Assembly (NCBI GenBank): GCA_014825775.1
Contig: MVAQ01000384.1
Location: 1-10,173 of the forward strand
Length of the DNA stretch: 10,173 nt
Source: Krasilnikovozyma curviuscula
Taxonomy: Eukaryota > Basidiomycota > Tremellomycetes > Cystofilobasidiales > Mrakiaceae
Direction of reading: 5' to 3'
In this document: positions 1-7,822 of the stretch, one piece after another
Numbering within the stretch: position 1 is the stretch's first letter
Layout of the letters: the number at the start of each line of letters is the position of its first letter
Notes under the pieces: model-generated
What the model was told of the DNA's origin: nothing
The model's database searches: none
Seen by the model: only the letters and a program-made list of their open reading frames with translations
Made by a program: the position numbers and the translations under genes

Positions 1-1924
1 GGGCTCACCAATCAGGATATGATCTCCTTTCAGACCATCCACCTTCGAAAGAAAACCCCCCAAACGTAAGATTGCTGTAGCAGCGTTTGAGTTGAAAATA
101 CAATCGGTCACTCACAGTGCCTTTCTGGCCGGGATAGATCACCAGCCCCATCTCCATACACTGTTTTGCAACCATATCCGTCACAGGAACATCCAAAGGG
201 AAGCACTCCTTGGTCTCTTTGTTTTTAACCAGCTCGACAGCTTGGAAAAGACCTCGGCCTCTGATTTCACCGACGCACGGTTTAGAGTCGAAAGCGAGAT
301 GGAGTTCTTTATTCAGTTGCTCCCCTCTTAGTCTACACTTCTCCAGTCTATAGGGAAGTTAACTCAGTAATGGATGACAATTACAGTAATTGAGCTGAAA
401 ACAACAAAACAACTACTCACAGGTTCTCTTCGGCAATGATGTTCTGCACCTCGATCGCTCCCGCGGCGGCAGCACAGTGTGATTGATACGTGTAACCGTT
501 GTTAAACCCACCATTTCCCAATCGCATGGCGTCCACAACTTTAGCATTGGCCAGTACTACTGAGATAGGTACGTATCTGTCAAAAAAGTGATGGGAGTTA
601 GAGCCGTTCAGAGAGTCGAAGATGAGATGGAAAGCAATTACTCACCCTCCACCCATTCCTTTGCCGCCGATCTGGATATCAGGTTGCATACCTTCCCACT
701 CCCAAGCATGCAGCTTTCCGGTGCGTCCAAAGCCACACATGATCTAGATGAAAGCTAGAACGATCAGCAATGACAGACTTTGACCAACGTAGGTTTCACT
801 CACCTCATCCAAAATCATGAGCGCACCATACTTCTCACACACCGCTTTCATAGCCTTGAAGTAACCAGGAACAGCGGTCGTACACCCAGACGTAGCACCG
901 ACGACCGTCTCTGCGACAAACGCAACTACGGTGTCCGTCCCGAGCTCATTAAACTTGGCATCGAGCTCGTCCGCGAGGCGCTGGACGTACTCCTCATCCG
1001 TTTCGGAAGGAGTGAGTTTGTAACGGTATGCGTAGCAAGGGGAAACGGCGTGGAAGTTGGAAGGCATCAAAGGGAGATAGGTCGCTCGTCGGTAGATGTG
1101 TCGACCCAAAGAGAGAGCTATGCGCCGTCGGCGACAGGGTCAGTGTCTGAGAGCAACAGAAACTTAAAATCGACAATGTGCTTACCTCCCAAGCTATTTC
1201 CATGGTCTAGTCGCAGAGCAAAGATATGTGATTATCAAGCGACCAAACTGCCGATTGATAAGGAGTTTTTACTCACAAGATTGACCTCTGGCGATATAGT
1301 TGATACGCTGGGGTTCTCCTTTCTTAACATGGTATTCTCTGGCCAGCTTGATGGCAGATTCCATAGCTTCCTGCCGTTAGAGTAGAGATCAGATGTTACA
1401 CAATAACTAAGGAAAGCTCAGTTTGAAATATACAATCACTTACACTTCCTCCAGAGAAAAACATTGCTCTTTCCATACCAGATGCTTCGGTCAGCATTTT
1501 AGCAAGCTTCTCTGCAGGCTACAGTCACCCAGCCGAGAAGGTGTAAGGTCAGGATGAGAGGGAGTTTGCAGACCATAGCATTACTTACGTTGCTGGCCCA
1601 AGCTCCAGAGTGAACGTATGAGACCTTCCTCATCTGATCGGCAATGGCAGATATAACTCTCTAGGCAGAATTGCGACGAAACGAACGGCGGAAAGATGCC
1701 GGTCAGTAACCTCCCAGTTCTTCCCATTCCTGATACAGTCGAGAACTTACCTCATTACCATGGCCTACACTGATAACAGCAGCTCCACCACATCCATCCA
1801 GTACGCGCTCACCATTCTCTCTGATGAGGTAGTTCCCTTTGGACGACTCGATGAAGACCGGCTGGTGGTCGAGCGTTCGATGAAAGACTGAGGAAGGTCC
1901 TCGAGATTCAGCTGGGATGGTCAT
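1..1924 (-). CDS. Class-III PLP-dependent aminotransferase, 3' end cut by window edge
   Basis: Transfers an amino group from an amine or omega-amino acid to a keto acid using pyridoxal phosphate; likely soluble. Exons on the minus strand: 1924-1751, 1660-1589, 1518-1444, 1370-1277, 1206-1186, 1117-804, 743-646, 576-421, 332-116 and 42-1. They give 421 residues, and phase closes at all nine introns. Seen: SGGSEA (residues 104-109, PLP-phosphate loop), YHG (139-141, ring stacking), ILDEIMCGFGRTG (about 247-259, with Asp249), GGKG with the Schiff-base Lys278, TYQSH (312-316) and EIRGRGLF (357-364). These are family hallmarks, so it should be active. Family members run about 450 residues, so roughly 30 are missing beyond base 1. 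A GGTGAGC near base 8 could be one more donor. The ATG at 1924 is the first after an in-frame TGA at 1967-1969. Divergent from the regulator at 2268. The exact substrate cannot be assigned. Confidence 0.93.
1186..1206 (-). other. 21-nt microexon of the aminotransferase
   Basis: A coding exon of 21 nt lies between a CTAG acceptor and a GTAAGC donor. It supplies the rest of the Tyr-His-Gly motif (YHGNSLG, about residues 139-145), which packs on the PLP ring in class-III aminotransferases. Without it the motif and the reading frame between the flanking exons would not fit the family. Confidence 0.88.
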
Positions 1925-2267
1925 ATTAATATTGGTCGTAATTTTTGATTGATTGGAGGGCAACTGTCAAACAAAGGGAACGTTACCTGCAAAATGAGAA
2001 CGACCTTTTTATGAGGCGTTTGGTCACCGGCGCAGGACCTGTCGGGCCAACGGAGTCCTGAAGGCGACAAGATTGGAATCGACCCTATTTGAATGACCTT
2101 TTCCCTGCTTTACAGATTATTCATATGAAAATGAGGCCCAAAAATATGAGTGATTTTGGTGAATTGTTCAGCGACAAGCTGGACAGAAAACAGAAAGCCA
2201 TGCCTCGCCGATCCACCGTCGACGATAGATCTCAAGAACGAACTGATAGTGAAAGAAGCTGTCAGGT
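1925..2267. promoter_or_regulatory. Shared upstream region between aminotransferase and Zn2Cys6 regulator
   Basis: This 343-bp gap separates two divergent start codons, so it must hold both promoters and 5' leaders. I see no clear TATA box toward either gene. It contains a CGG-rich inverted repeat at 2027-2060 and an upstream ORF ending on the regulator's start codon, both listed separately. Divergent placement of a fungal regulator beside an enzyme gene often goes with co-regulation, but that is inference here. Confidence 0.6.
2033..2060. repeat. Inverted repeat CAGGAC-N16-GTCCTG with CGG triplets
   Basis: Perfect 6-bp arms lie at 2033-2038 and 2055-2060. CGG triplets occur at 2028-2030, 2043-2045 and 2051-2053, within and beside the repeat. 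Zn2Cys6 factors typically bind paired CGG/CCG triplets. This is therefore a candidate operator for autoregulation or for control of the aminotransferase. Arms this short can occur by chance. Confidence 0.35.
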
Positions 2268-2271
2268 ATGA
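2125..2271 (+). other. Upstream ORF (48 codons) overlapping the regulator start by ATGA
   Basis: An ATG at 2125 opens a 48-residue frame rich in charged residues. It contains further in-frame ATGs and ends at TGA 2269-2271. The regulator's ATG is 2268-2270, so the stop and start share the tetranucleotide ATGA. If transcribed in the leader, it could limit translation of the regulator to leaky scanning or reinitiation. Alternatively CAG|GTATGA at 2265 could be a splice donor of an unseen 5' exon. I recognise no protein family. Confidence 0.4.
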
Positions 2272-5101
2272 ATTCGTCGAGCAGAGATGATCTTGCTTCT
2301 GCTGAGGCTGGTCCTTCGAAGAGTCAAACCGGGAAGGGCAGTCGTCAGTTGGCATTCAGAGCATGTAGGTACTCAAAGGAGCCTTTTCTCGAATTAAAGG
2401 TCCACTGCGCTTTCACTAAAATGAATTTTATGGTTTTCTAGGTGACAGGTAGGTGTCTCTTGTTGAACTGAATTTACAAAGAGGCATTGCAACTACTGCT
2501 GAAACCAAGGGAGTCATTTCATCTCCTTCAGATGTAAGAAGCACAAGTCGAAGTGCTCACCAGGCACTCAAGGTGAGAAGGGACCTTGCAGGAGATGTGA
2601 AGAAAGTGGGCGAGTACCCTACTTCTTAAGTGGCTTGATTGTATGTGCGACTCACGGTCTTCTGGGAATCAGCCACCAATGCTTATTTAGCCACATCAGG
2701 ACGCATCCTCCCACTCCTACCGAGTAAGCTGATAGTTGTTAGATTATTTCCATCCCAAACAATTGCTGATTGCTTGGAGTGGTTCGAGGTAGGCGGATAT
2801 CAGCTCTGGAGAAAACGGTCGCACAACTACACGCTCGACTGACGACTCTCGAGAGTGGACGTCATAGTCCAGAGGGTGCAGAGGGTGACATCCAGTCCTT
2901 ACCAAAAGACCATCTTGCGCTTATGGCCTTGACAGGTTCTGTCTCGGACCGGGCATTAGAAGTCACTTCTGGAGCCAACAACGCGCTTTCCACAAATCCA
3001 GCACCGTTTGCCTTCAACAGCAATCCCATTTCAGAACCTCCGCAGGATATTCAAAGAGGGATATATCACGCGCCGCTCTTGGCTCAACAGGGATCAGCGT
3101 CAGATTCAGAGGATGAAGATCTGCCGAGCCAGAGAATAGTTGTGCCGAGTGGAAGAAAACGAAGAAGGATCGCGACGGAGGATGATAGTAGTGACGCGTT
3201 TTCTTCCGTGGATCAAGATGAAGGTTCTGAGGAGGTACAAGGAGATTTGAAAGAACCTGATGATGAGTTATTGGCAACTTGTGTGAGTTCTTGGTCGACC
3301 ATTTCACATCATTAATATTCCGAGAACGACGCTTCCAATCATCTTTTCATCATCATTTTATATAGCTGAAGATATTTGCCAAGCGCTGCTTAGTATCGTT
3401 ATCGTTTTTAGGTGAGCTGCTGTTTATTTCACAGCGCCAGTTTATCCTCCGCTTCTCGTTTCGTAAAGGTGATAAAACCTACGGCAATTTATCATATTTC
3501 TTGATCTTCAACTAACAGACGAATCATGTTTGGATATCTCTCTTCGAAAAAAATCTGTTCTCTTATTTTGGGCAGCAGTTGCTGTCGGTGCGCGAGAAGC
3601 CAAAGAACTCTCATCAGTCTACAGCTTCGCGATCTCAAAAGCTCTCAGATTATCACGATCAAATCTCCATGACAGTTCAGTAAGCAGAGATGACATCAAA
3701 GGTTGTTTCATTGTTTGTACATGGTTGGCTCCAACTCAATCGGCTGGCCACCTCGTTTCTCTCAGCTACAACAGCGGTGTCTATGCTTCGGCTTGCAAGT
3801 TTTTAATTGAAGATGAAGCCAACCTGTCAGATACTAGAGTCGAAGATGTCAGGTTGATGGCTCAGATTTTTGTGATGGATCGATTGTAAGCTTTCCATGT
3901 CCTCGATCATGATCATTCTCTCCGTGCCTCAGGACAACTCTCCGATAATTTCTTCATCAGGTGGTCTATTGCTTCTGGTCTTCCTCTGTTAGTTCATGAC
4001 TCCAAGACGATTCTCACTTGCACCGACAGACTCCTTCGACTTCCAACATGCCGCGATAGAGACTTCAGGCTAGCAGCGCAATGCGAGCTAGTTACTCTTC
4101 TCAGTGAGTAAATCTACGCTGCAACAATGCGATCTATCTCATCAATAACTGATATTCGACCTTTCCTCTGACACACTGAATAATAGGTGCTGTTAAACCC
4201 GAAATGGAGCTCGTGCCTTCCTCACCTGGGTCGACGAATTCACAAATGATAGCATTATTGGAGAGTAAAAATCTGTTGATCGATTCTTGGTTCAACAAAT
4301 GGTCGACCTGGGCTCATAGTACGTCGTTGTGGTTCCGTCTTCACATTTCTTAAATCCTAGATGTACTGATGATACCAAAATACGGTTTGTCTTTTTCCTT
4401 AGCTTACACTCATATAGATCATGGGACTTTCTCTCCTACTGGCACCATTGCTATTCAGTATTCCTTTGCGAAACTTCAACTAAATTGCTTTTCTCTTAGA
4501 GGAATCAAAAGTAATTCGGACCTGACACCTGACAGCATGGTATTTGTGGATACGGCCTGTAAGTTCTGCGTCCTTTTCGGACCGATTACTCAATTAGCCT
4601 GACTCCTTTTTGTTGGCAGTCGCTCATGCTATTGCACACGTCGACTGCGCTCTCAAACACTTTCAAGCTCCCATTATATTATACGTCTCGGAATTTACTC
4701 AAGCCCAAAGTAAGTCTTCTCCAACTCTTCCGGCTGCAACATGTCCATAGTGACCTCCGCACCAATCACCCCTAGTCGCGTTCGCTGCTGTGTTTCTTCT
4801 CAAAGTCATCAAGCTGCTTCCTGGACGCTTCGACGAGAACATCGTCTTTACCCGATGTCAAAGTTTGATCGATCTGCTCTCCAATCTCAGGGTTCCCCGT
4901 CTTGCGTCATCACTAATGAACGTGGCGACCAGTGTCCGGGAATCGAGGATGGAGTGTTTCCAACCAGAGGAGGCTTCCCTTGCTGCACCTCCTACGGACG
5001 CCATCACACCTGTTGATACTAATTTCAGCGAAATGATGCAGTTTGGAAATGTAGACTTTGATTTTCCTCCGTTTTCTTGGGACTGGAGTTATGGTATATA
5101 G
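2268..5101 (+). CDS. Zn2Cys6 fungal transcription factor with middle homology region
   Basis: Nuclear DNA-binding regulator. Exons: 2268-2364, 2442-2448, 2532-2609, 2673-2723, 2793-3282, 3366-3411, 3519-3885, 3961-4103, 4187-4318, 4403-4558, 4620-4709 and 4776-5101, giving 660 residues with phase closing throughout. The zinc cluster is C-x2-C-x6-C-x10-C-x2-C-x6-C at Cys33, 36, 43, 54, 57 and 64. A short linker leads to a leucine-rich coiled coil (about 79-98, ISALEKTVAQLHARL), the usual dimerisation segment. Next come an acidic stretch SDSEDED (181-187) and a basic RKRRR (199-203), a likely nuclear signal. A middle homology region follows from about residue 236, with LLFWAAVAVGARE, YSFAKLQLNCFSLRG and IAFAAVFLLK. 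The C-terminus is acidic and aromatic (DFDFPPFSWDWSYG), as in activation domains. The zinc cluster is complete only with the 7-nt exon and the GC-AG intron. The acceptor of exon 10 could instead be at 4360-4361; 4402 fits intron length and pyrimidine tract better. Target genes are unknown; the neighbours are the first candidates. Confidence 0.92.
2442..2448 (+). other. 7-nt microexon inside the zinc cluster
   Basis: GTGACAG lies between a TTTTCTAG acceptor and a GTAGGT donor. Joined to the T ending exon 1 (2364) and the A opening exon 3 (2532), it reads Cys33-Asp34-Arg35. This completes the C-D-R-C-K start of the cluster. Skipping it loses the first cysteine and shifts the frame. Confidence 0.88.
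2610..2672 (+). other. GC-AG intron in the zinc-cluster coding region
   Basis: The donor is GG|GCGAGT and the acceptor GGAATCAG|CC; CTCAC at 2651 may be the branch site. Splicing here adds Gly-His-Gln-Cys and places the sixth cysteine (Cys64) at exactly x6 from the fifth. It also yields the phase needed to enter the coiled-coil exon at 2793. No GT donor nearby does both. Confidence 0.82.
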
Positions 5102-5264
5102 CTGTTTATTACTCGCGTGATGTGTATGACTTCATATTCGATGATCACATTTGAATCAGCAAGAAACTATAACATAGGCCCAAACAAGGATCAGATATAC
5201 AAAGGGTATTATTGCCGCTCTAGGTCAACTCCAGAACGATGTTTCGTCCCGCTGGAAATTTTGT
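5102..5264. other. Convergent 3' intergenic region
   Basis: This 163-bp stretch separates the regulator's TAG (ending 5101) from the transporter's TAG (5265-5267). It must hold both 3' ends. I see no canonical AATAAA on either strand and no stable hairpin. Confidence 0.5.
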
Positions 5265-7576
5265 CTATAGTGGATACCTGAACGATCTCTGCTGCTTGTC
5301 TGCAGTCAATCAAGCAAACAATATCAGTGAGCTGTCCTGAACCACAGTGACTAAACAAAAGGAAAATGGGGCTTACCTGTCAAGTCCAAAAACTCCTCAT
5401 TCTCTATCTTGAGGTGAGAGATACCATTCGCAGCCTCTTCAGCGTCTAAGCGATCTCGTCTTTTGTTCTCAGTGTAATGCACCGCCCACAACGCTAGCAG
5501 ACAAATACCAGAAACACAAATAAATGCAAGCATGACTCCCTTGGCTAAAGCGGAAAGAAAATAAGTAAATGAGTAACTGGCCTAGACTATATCAAAATGG
5601 TGTATAAAGGAGCGGATAACTGGCTGCTTACCGACTGGATAGTTTGGTGCATCACTTGCTCTGAAAGTTTGAGGCCCGATGAGATTCCCAGCCTAAAAGA
5701 GCGACAAAAGTCAGTCCGCCAATAGAGAGCTTGAGGAGTTTGGTGCTGGTCGAAGACTCACGCAATAACCAAGGTTGTAGGCACAGTTGAACGCCAGCTT
5801 CTTTGTTGTTCCAGACACGGAGCTTGAGAGCCAGGATATGATAAAAATGACACAGATTGGCCACCAGTATAGGAGACAGTAGCCGACGTATCGCGCATGA
5901 GATTGAGAGGCTGGGATCTTGAGCATCACTAGATCCAGGAAGGCAAGAAATGGCTAAGAAGAAGCCTAGATGCAACTGAATATAAGAATGAAGACGTACT
6001 TATGACTCCAATGATGGCAACGCAGATACAGCAAAAGCCTGTCCAAGCACGGCTCTTGATTTTTGATGCGAGCAGAGTTGCAGCCACAATGCCAACAAAT
6101 TCAGAGACACCTGGCGCCATCGTTAGCAGGGTTGTCTGACCTGTGGTAAATCCAAAACCCTTGATGATGGAAGGGCCAAAAGCGCCGACTATTGAAAAGC
6201 GGAAGTTGCGGTTTAGTCAGATGAAGGGCGGAAATCAAATAAATGGTAGATTTACTCACCACCTCCATTGGGAAGCCCCGTACAGATCATGATGACAAAG
6301 AATAAGTACAGTCTGACATCTTGAGAAGCCTCCTTTAGCTGCTGAGGGTTGAACTTCCAAATCTCGGTCCCGGTCCTTCCTTCTCGCACACGCTCGAGCG
6401 CAATCGATTGTTCGTGGGGGGTTCAACCATTTGGCGTCGGTTGGCGTCGATGCAAGGAAAAAGTGTAGTAAAATTCCGTGGAGAACCGTAATACCACCAA
6501 GCAATAAGTAGATCACCTTCCAGGTTTGAAAAGTCTCGCTCTTTATCTGGAGAACACCTGCATGCGGAGTTTGACGTGAGCGACGGTAGTAGATATTTCA
6601 CAGTGTGTCAAAAAATACTGACCATAAGCAATGGCACCACCAAAGATTTGAGAAAGCGAAGCAGTACCAAACTGAAACAGTAGAGCAACTTTAGTCAAAG
6701 GAAAGACGGACAACGAGAAAGGTGCGGACGTACCCAAAATGCAATTCGGTTGATCTGCTCAGATGGCCTGTAGAAGTTACCAGTTATGATGACGAAGATG
6801 GGAGTTACAGTGCATTCGGCCTTAGTGACGTCAATGTAAGCTTGGTAGCGTTGATGGCCAGTGCGGCGGGCAGAAGACTCACCATCCCGAGCAGAAACCG
6901 ACAAGCCGCAAGGCCGCCAAAGTTTGAACATGCTGCTGCGTGCACCTGTTGTTAAAGAGAGAGAGTGAGTTTTCTGTAGCGGCCATTTAGAGCATATAAC
7001 CTCACCATGACGAGAGCACCCCACACGAGGACAGAAATGGATGCAAATCGTTTCAAATCAAATCTTTGAATCAAGAAATGGGTTGGAACCTCCCAGGCTA
7101 AGAATCCGAAATAGACAAGAGATCCAAGCCATCTGTTCAAGATCAAATCCATTGGTGACTTGTTGGAAACAGGTAGTATCGAAAGCGTAACGAGGACTTA
7201 CGAGTACTGGGCAGAAGTTAGATGAGTATCTGTCTGAAGACCCATGAGAGCAGAGTAAGACAGGGTACTCTTGTCGATGTTCTGGAGGAGGACCGTCATG
7301 ACGAGGAGTGGGATAAGACGGCGGTCTATCTTGTTCTTGACGGCCACCGCATCCGCGCCCTCTGGGTCGAACGCATCGAGATGTTCTTGGGCCAGGACAA
7401 GGAGGGCTGGGTTATGCAGTGCAGCATCGACCGGGATATCCGCCTGTTCAAGTACTTGAATGTTGAGAACAAGACCATCCTGTTATAAGATCCAATGAAG
7501 GTTGGTTAGTGACCTAGCGCTGAAATGATCGGTTTGGCCTCACTTTTACAGGTTGCTTTTCTAGTTCTGGATCCAT
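5265..7576 (-). CDS. MFS transporter, Dal5-like anion:cation symporter family, with one-base frameshift
   Basis: Plasma-membrane proton-coupled uptake of small organic anions or amides such as allantoate, ureidosuccinate or vitamins; the family is known, the substrate is not. Minus-strand exons: 7576-7544, 7479-7202, 7132-7006, 6945-6883, 6820-6734, 6671-6623, 6557-6260, 6188-6000, 5928-5762, 5692-5632, 5544-5377 and 5299-5265. About 517 residues if one extra base is discounted. Seen: cytoplasmic N-tail ending KIDRRLIPLL (about 61-70), TM1 then NIDKSTLSYSALMG (78-91), QYSWLGSLVYFGFLAWEVP (102-120), CRFLLGMAECTVTPIF, a central hydrophilic loop, NGGVGAFGPSIIKGFGF, and AYNLGYCAGNLIGPQTF. About 12 hydrophobic segments and a charged C-tail ending DKQQRSFRYPL. 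After WLNP (about 256-259) the frame must move by one base at 6416-6421 to keep family sequence (ALERVREG, WKFNPQQL). Taken literally the protein would stop after the first six TM segments. Error or true null allele is open. Confidence 0.9.
6416..6421 (-). other. Homopolymer frameshift site in the transporter
   Basis: The plus strand has G6 (C6 in the coding sense) in exon 7. Upstream sequence reads W-L-N-P in one frame; downstream E-Q-S-I-A-L-E-R-V-R reads in the next. Five C would join them, and only then does the exon 7/exon 8 phase close. No intron fits, since both sides of the shift are family-conserved. Read literally, translation stops early in exon 8 after splicing, or at 6256-6258 if the intron is retained. 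Confidence 0.85.
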
Positions 7577-7619
7577 CTTTTTTTACTTGCTTATCGACAG
7601 GAATTGCTAATACATTCTC

Positions 7620-7627
7620 TTTATATA
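7620..7627 (-). promoter_or_regulatory. Probable TATA box of the transporter gene
   Basis: TATATAAA on the minus strand lies 44 bp upstream of the transporter ATG at 7576. This spacing suits a short leader. No comparable box faces the esterase. Confidence 0.5.
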
Positions 7628-7639
7628 CCGAATTATCGA

Positions 7640-7740
7640 CAAAGCGCCAGGCCCTGCAGCCTCAGGCGGAGCAGGAGGTGTAACCTCCGAGCGCTTTGCG
7701 TTACCGTTCCACCGACGGCCTTTCAGACGCCTGAGCCTGC
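7640..7740. repeat. Nested inverted repeats in the bidirectional promoter
   Basis: Four arm pairs lie in 101 bp. (a) CAAAGCGC 7640-7647 with GCGCTTTG 7691-7698, perfect 8 bp. (b) 7656-7668 with 7728-7740, 13-bp arms with one mismatch around CTCAGGCG/CGCCTGAG. (c) GGAGGT 7674-7679 with ACCTCC 7683-7688, perfect with a 3-nt loop. (d) CGGAG 7667-7671 with CTCCG 7685-7689. Pairs c and d nest inside a; pair b crosses a. They could be operator sites for a dimeric regulator or a DNA/RNA fold. Confidence 0.55.
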
Positions 7741-7756
7741 TCTTATCTCTTTTAAA

Positions 7757-7813
7757 ATGAATCCTGGTGGGACTACCGTACCAAAGACGGCCATCTTGAC
7801 GGGTTTTTGGTAA
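7757..7813 (+). other. Short upstream ORF (18 codons) before the esterase
   Basis: ATG at 7757 (context AAAATGA) reads 18 codons to TAA 7811-7813, ending 9 nt before the esterase ATG at 7823. If the transcript starts upstream of 7757, it would tax esterase translation. Splicing it to the esterase does not keep the esterase frame, so it is not a coding first exon by any junction I can see. Confidence 0.35.
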
Positions 7814-7822
7814 GATTAAACG

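Larger units (their letters stand above)
7577..7822. promoter_or_regulatory. Bidirectional promoter region between transporter and esterase
   Basis: These 246 bp between divergent start codons hold a TATA box facing the transporter, nested inverted repeats at 7640-7740 and a short upstream ORF facing the esterase. The compact arrangement points to co-expression of the two genes. Confidence 0.65.

Noticed and set aside
780..1385. A 201-codon open frame on the plus strand
   Set aside because: It lies antisense to aminotransferase exons 4-7, crosses their introns, and has no recognisable motif. The minus-strand reading carries the conserved family sequence.
1925..1963. N-terminal extension of the aminotransferase starting at a TTG at 1963
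   Set aside because: TTG is not a normal fungal start. The ATG at 1924 is the first in frame after a stop and gives a usual N-terminus.
2613..2672. GT donor at 2613 (CGA|GTACCC) for the third intron of the regulator
   Set aside because: It has the wrong phase for the next exon, runs into TAG, and leaves no sixth cysteine at x6. The GC donor three bases upstream satisfies all three.
4361..4402. Extra coding sequence from an acceptor at 4360 in the regulator
   Set aside because: It is in phase and possible, but would make a 42-nt intron. The acceptor at 4402 has a CTGAT branch-like site and a long pyrimidine tract.
7222..7488. An 88-codon plus-strand frame that looks protein-like
   Set aside because: It is the reverse of transporter exon 2, whose minus-strand reading gives the Dal5-type KIDRRLIPLL and DKSTLSYSALMG motifs.
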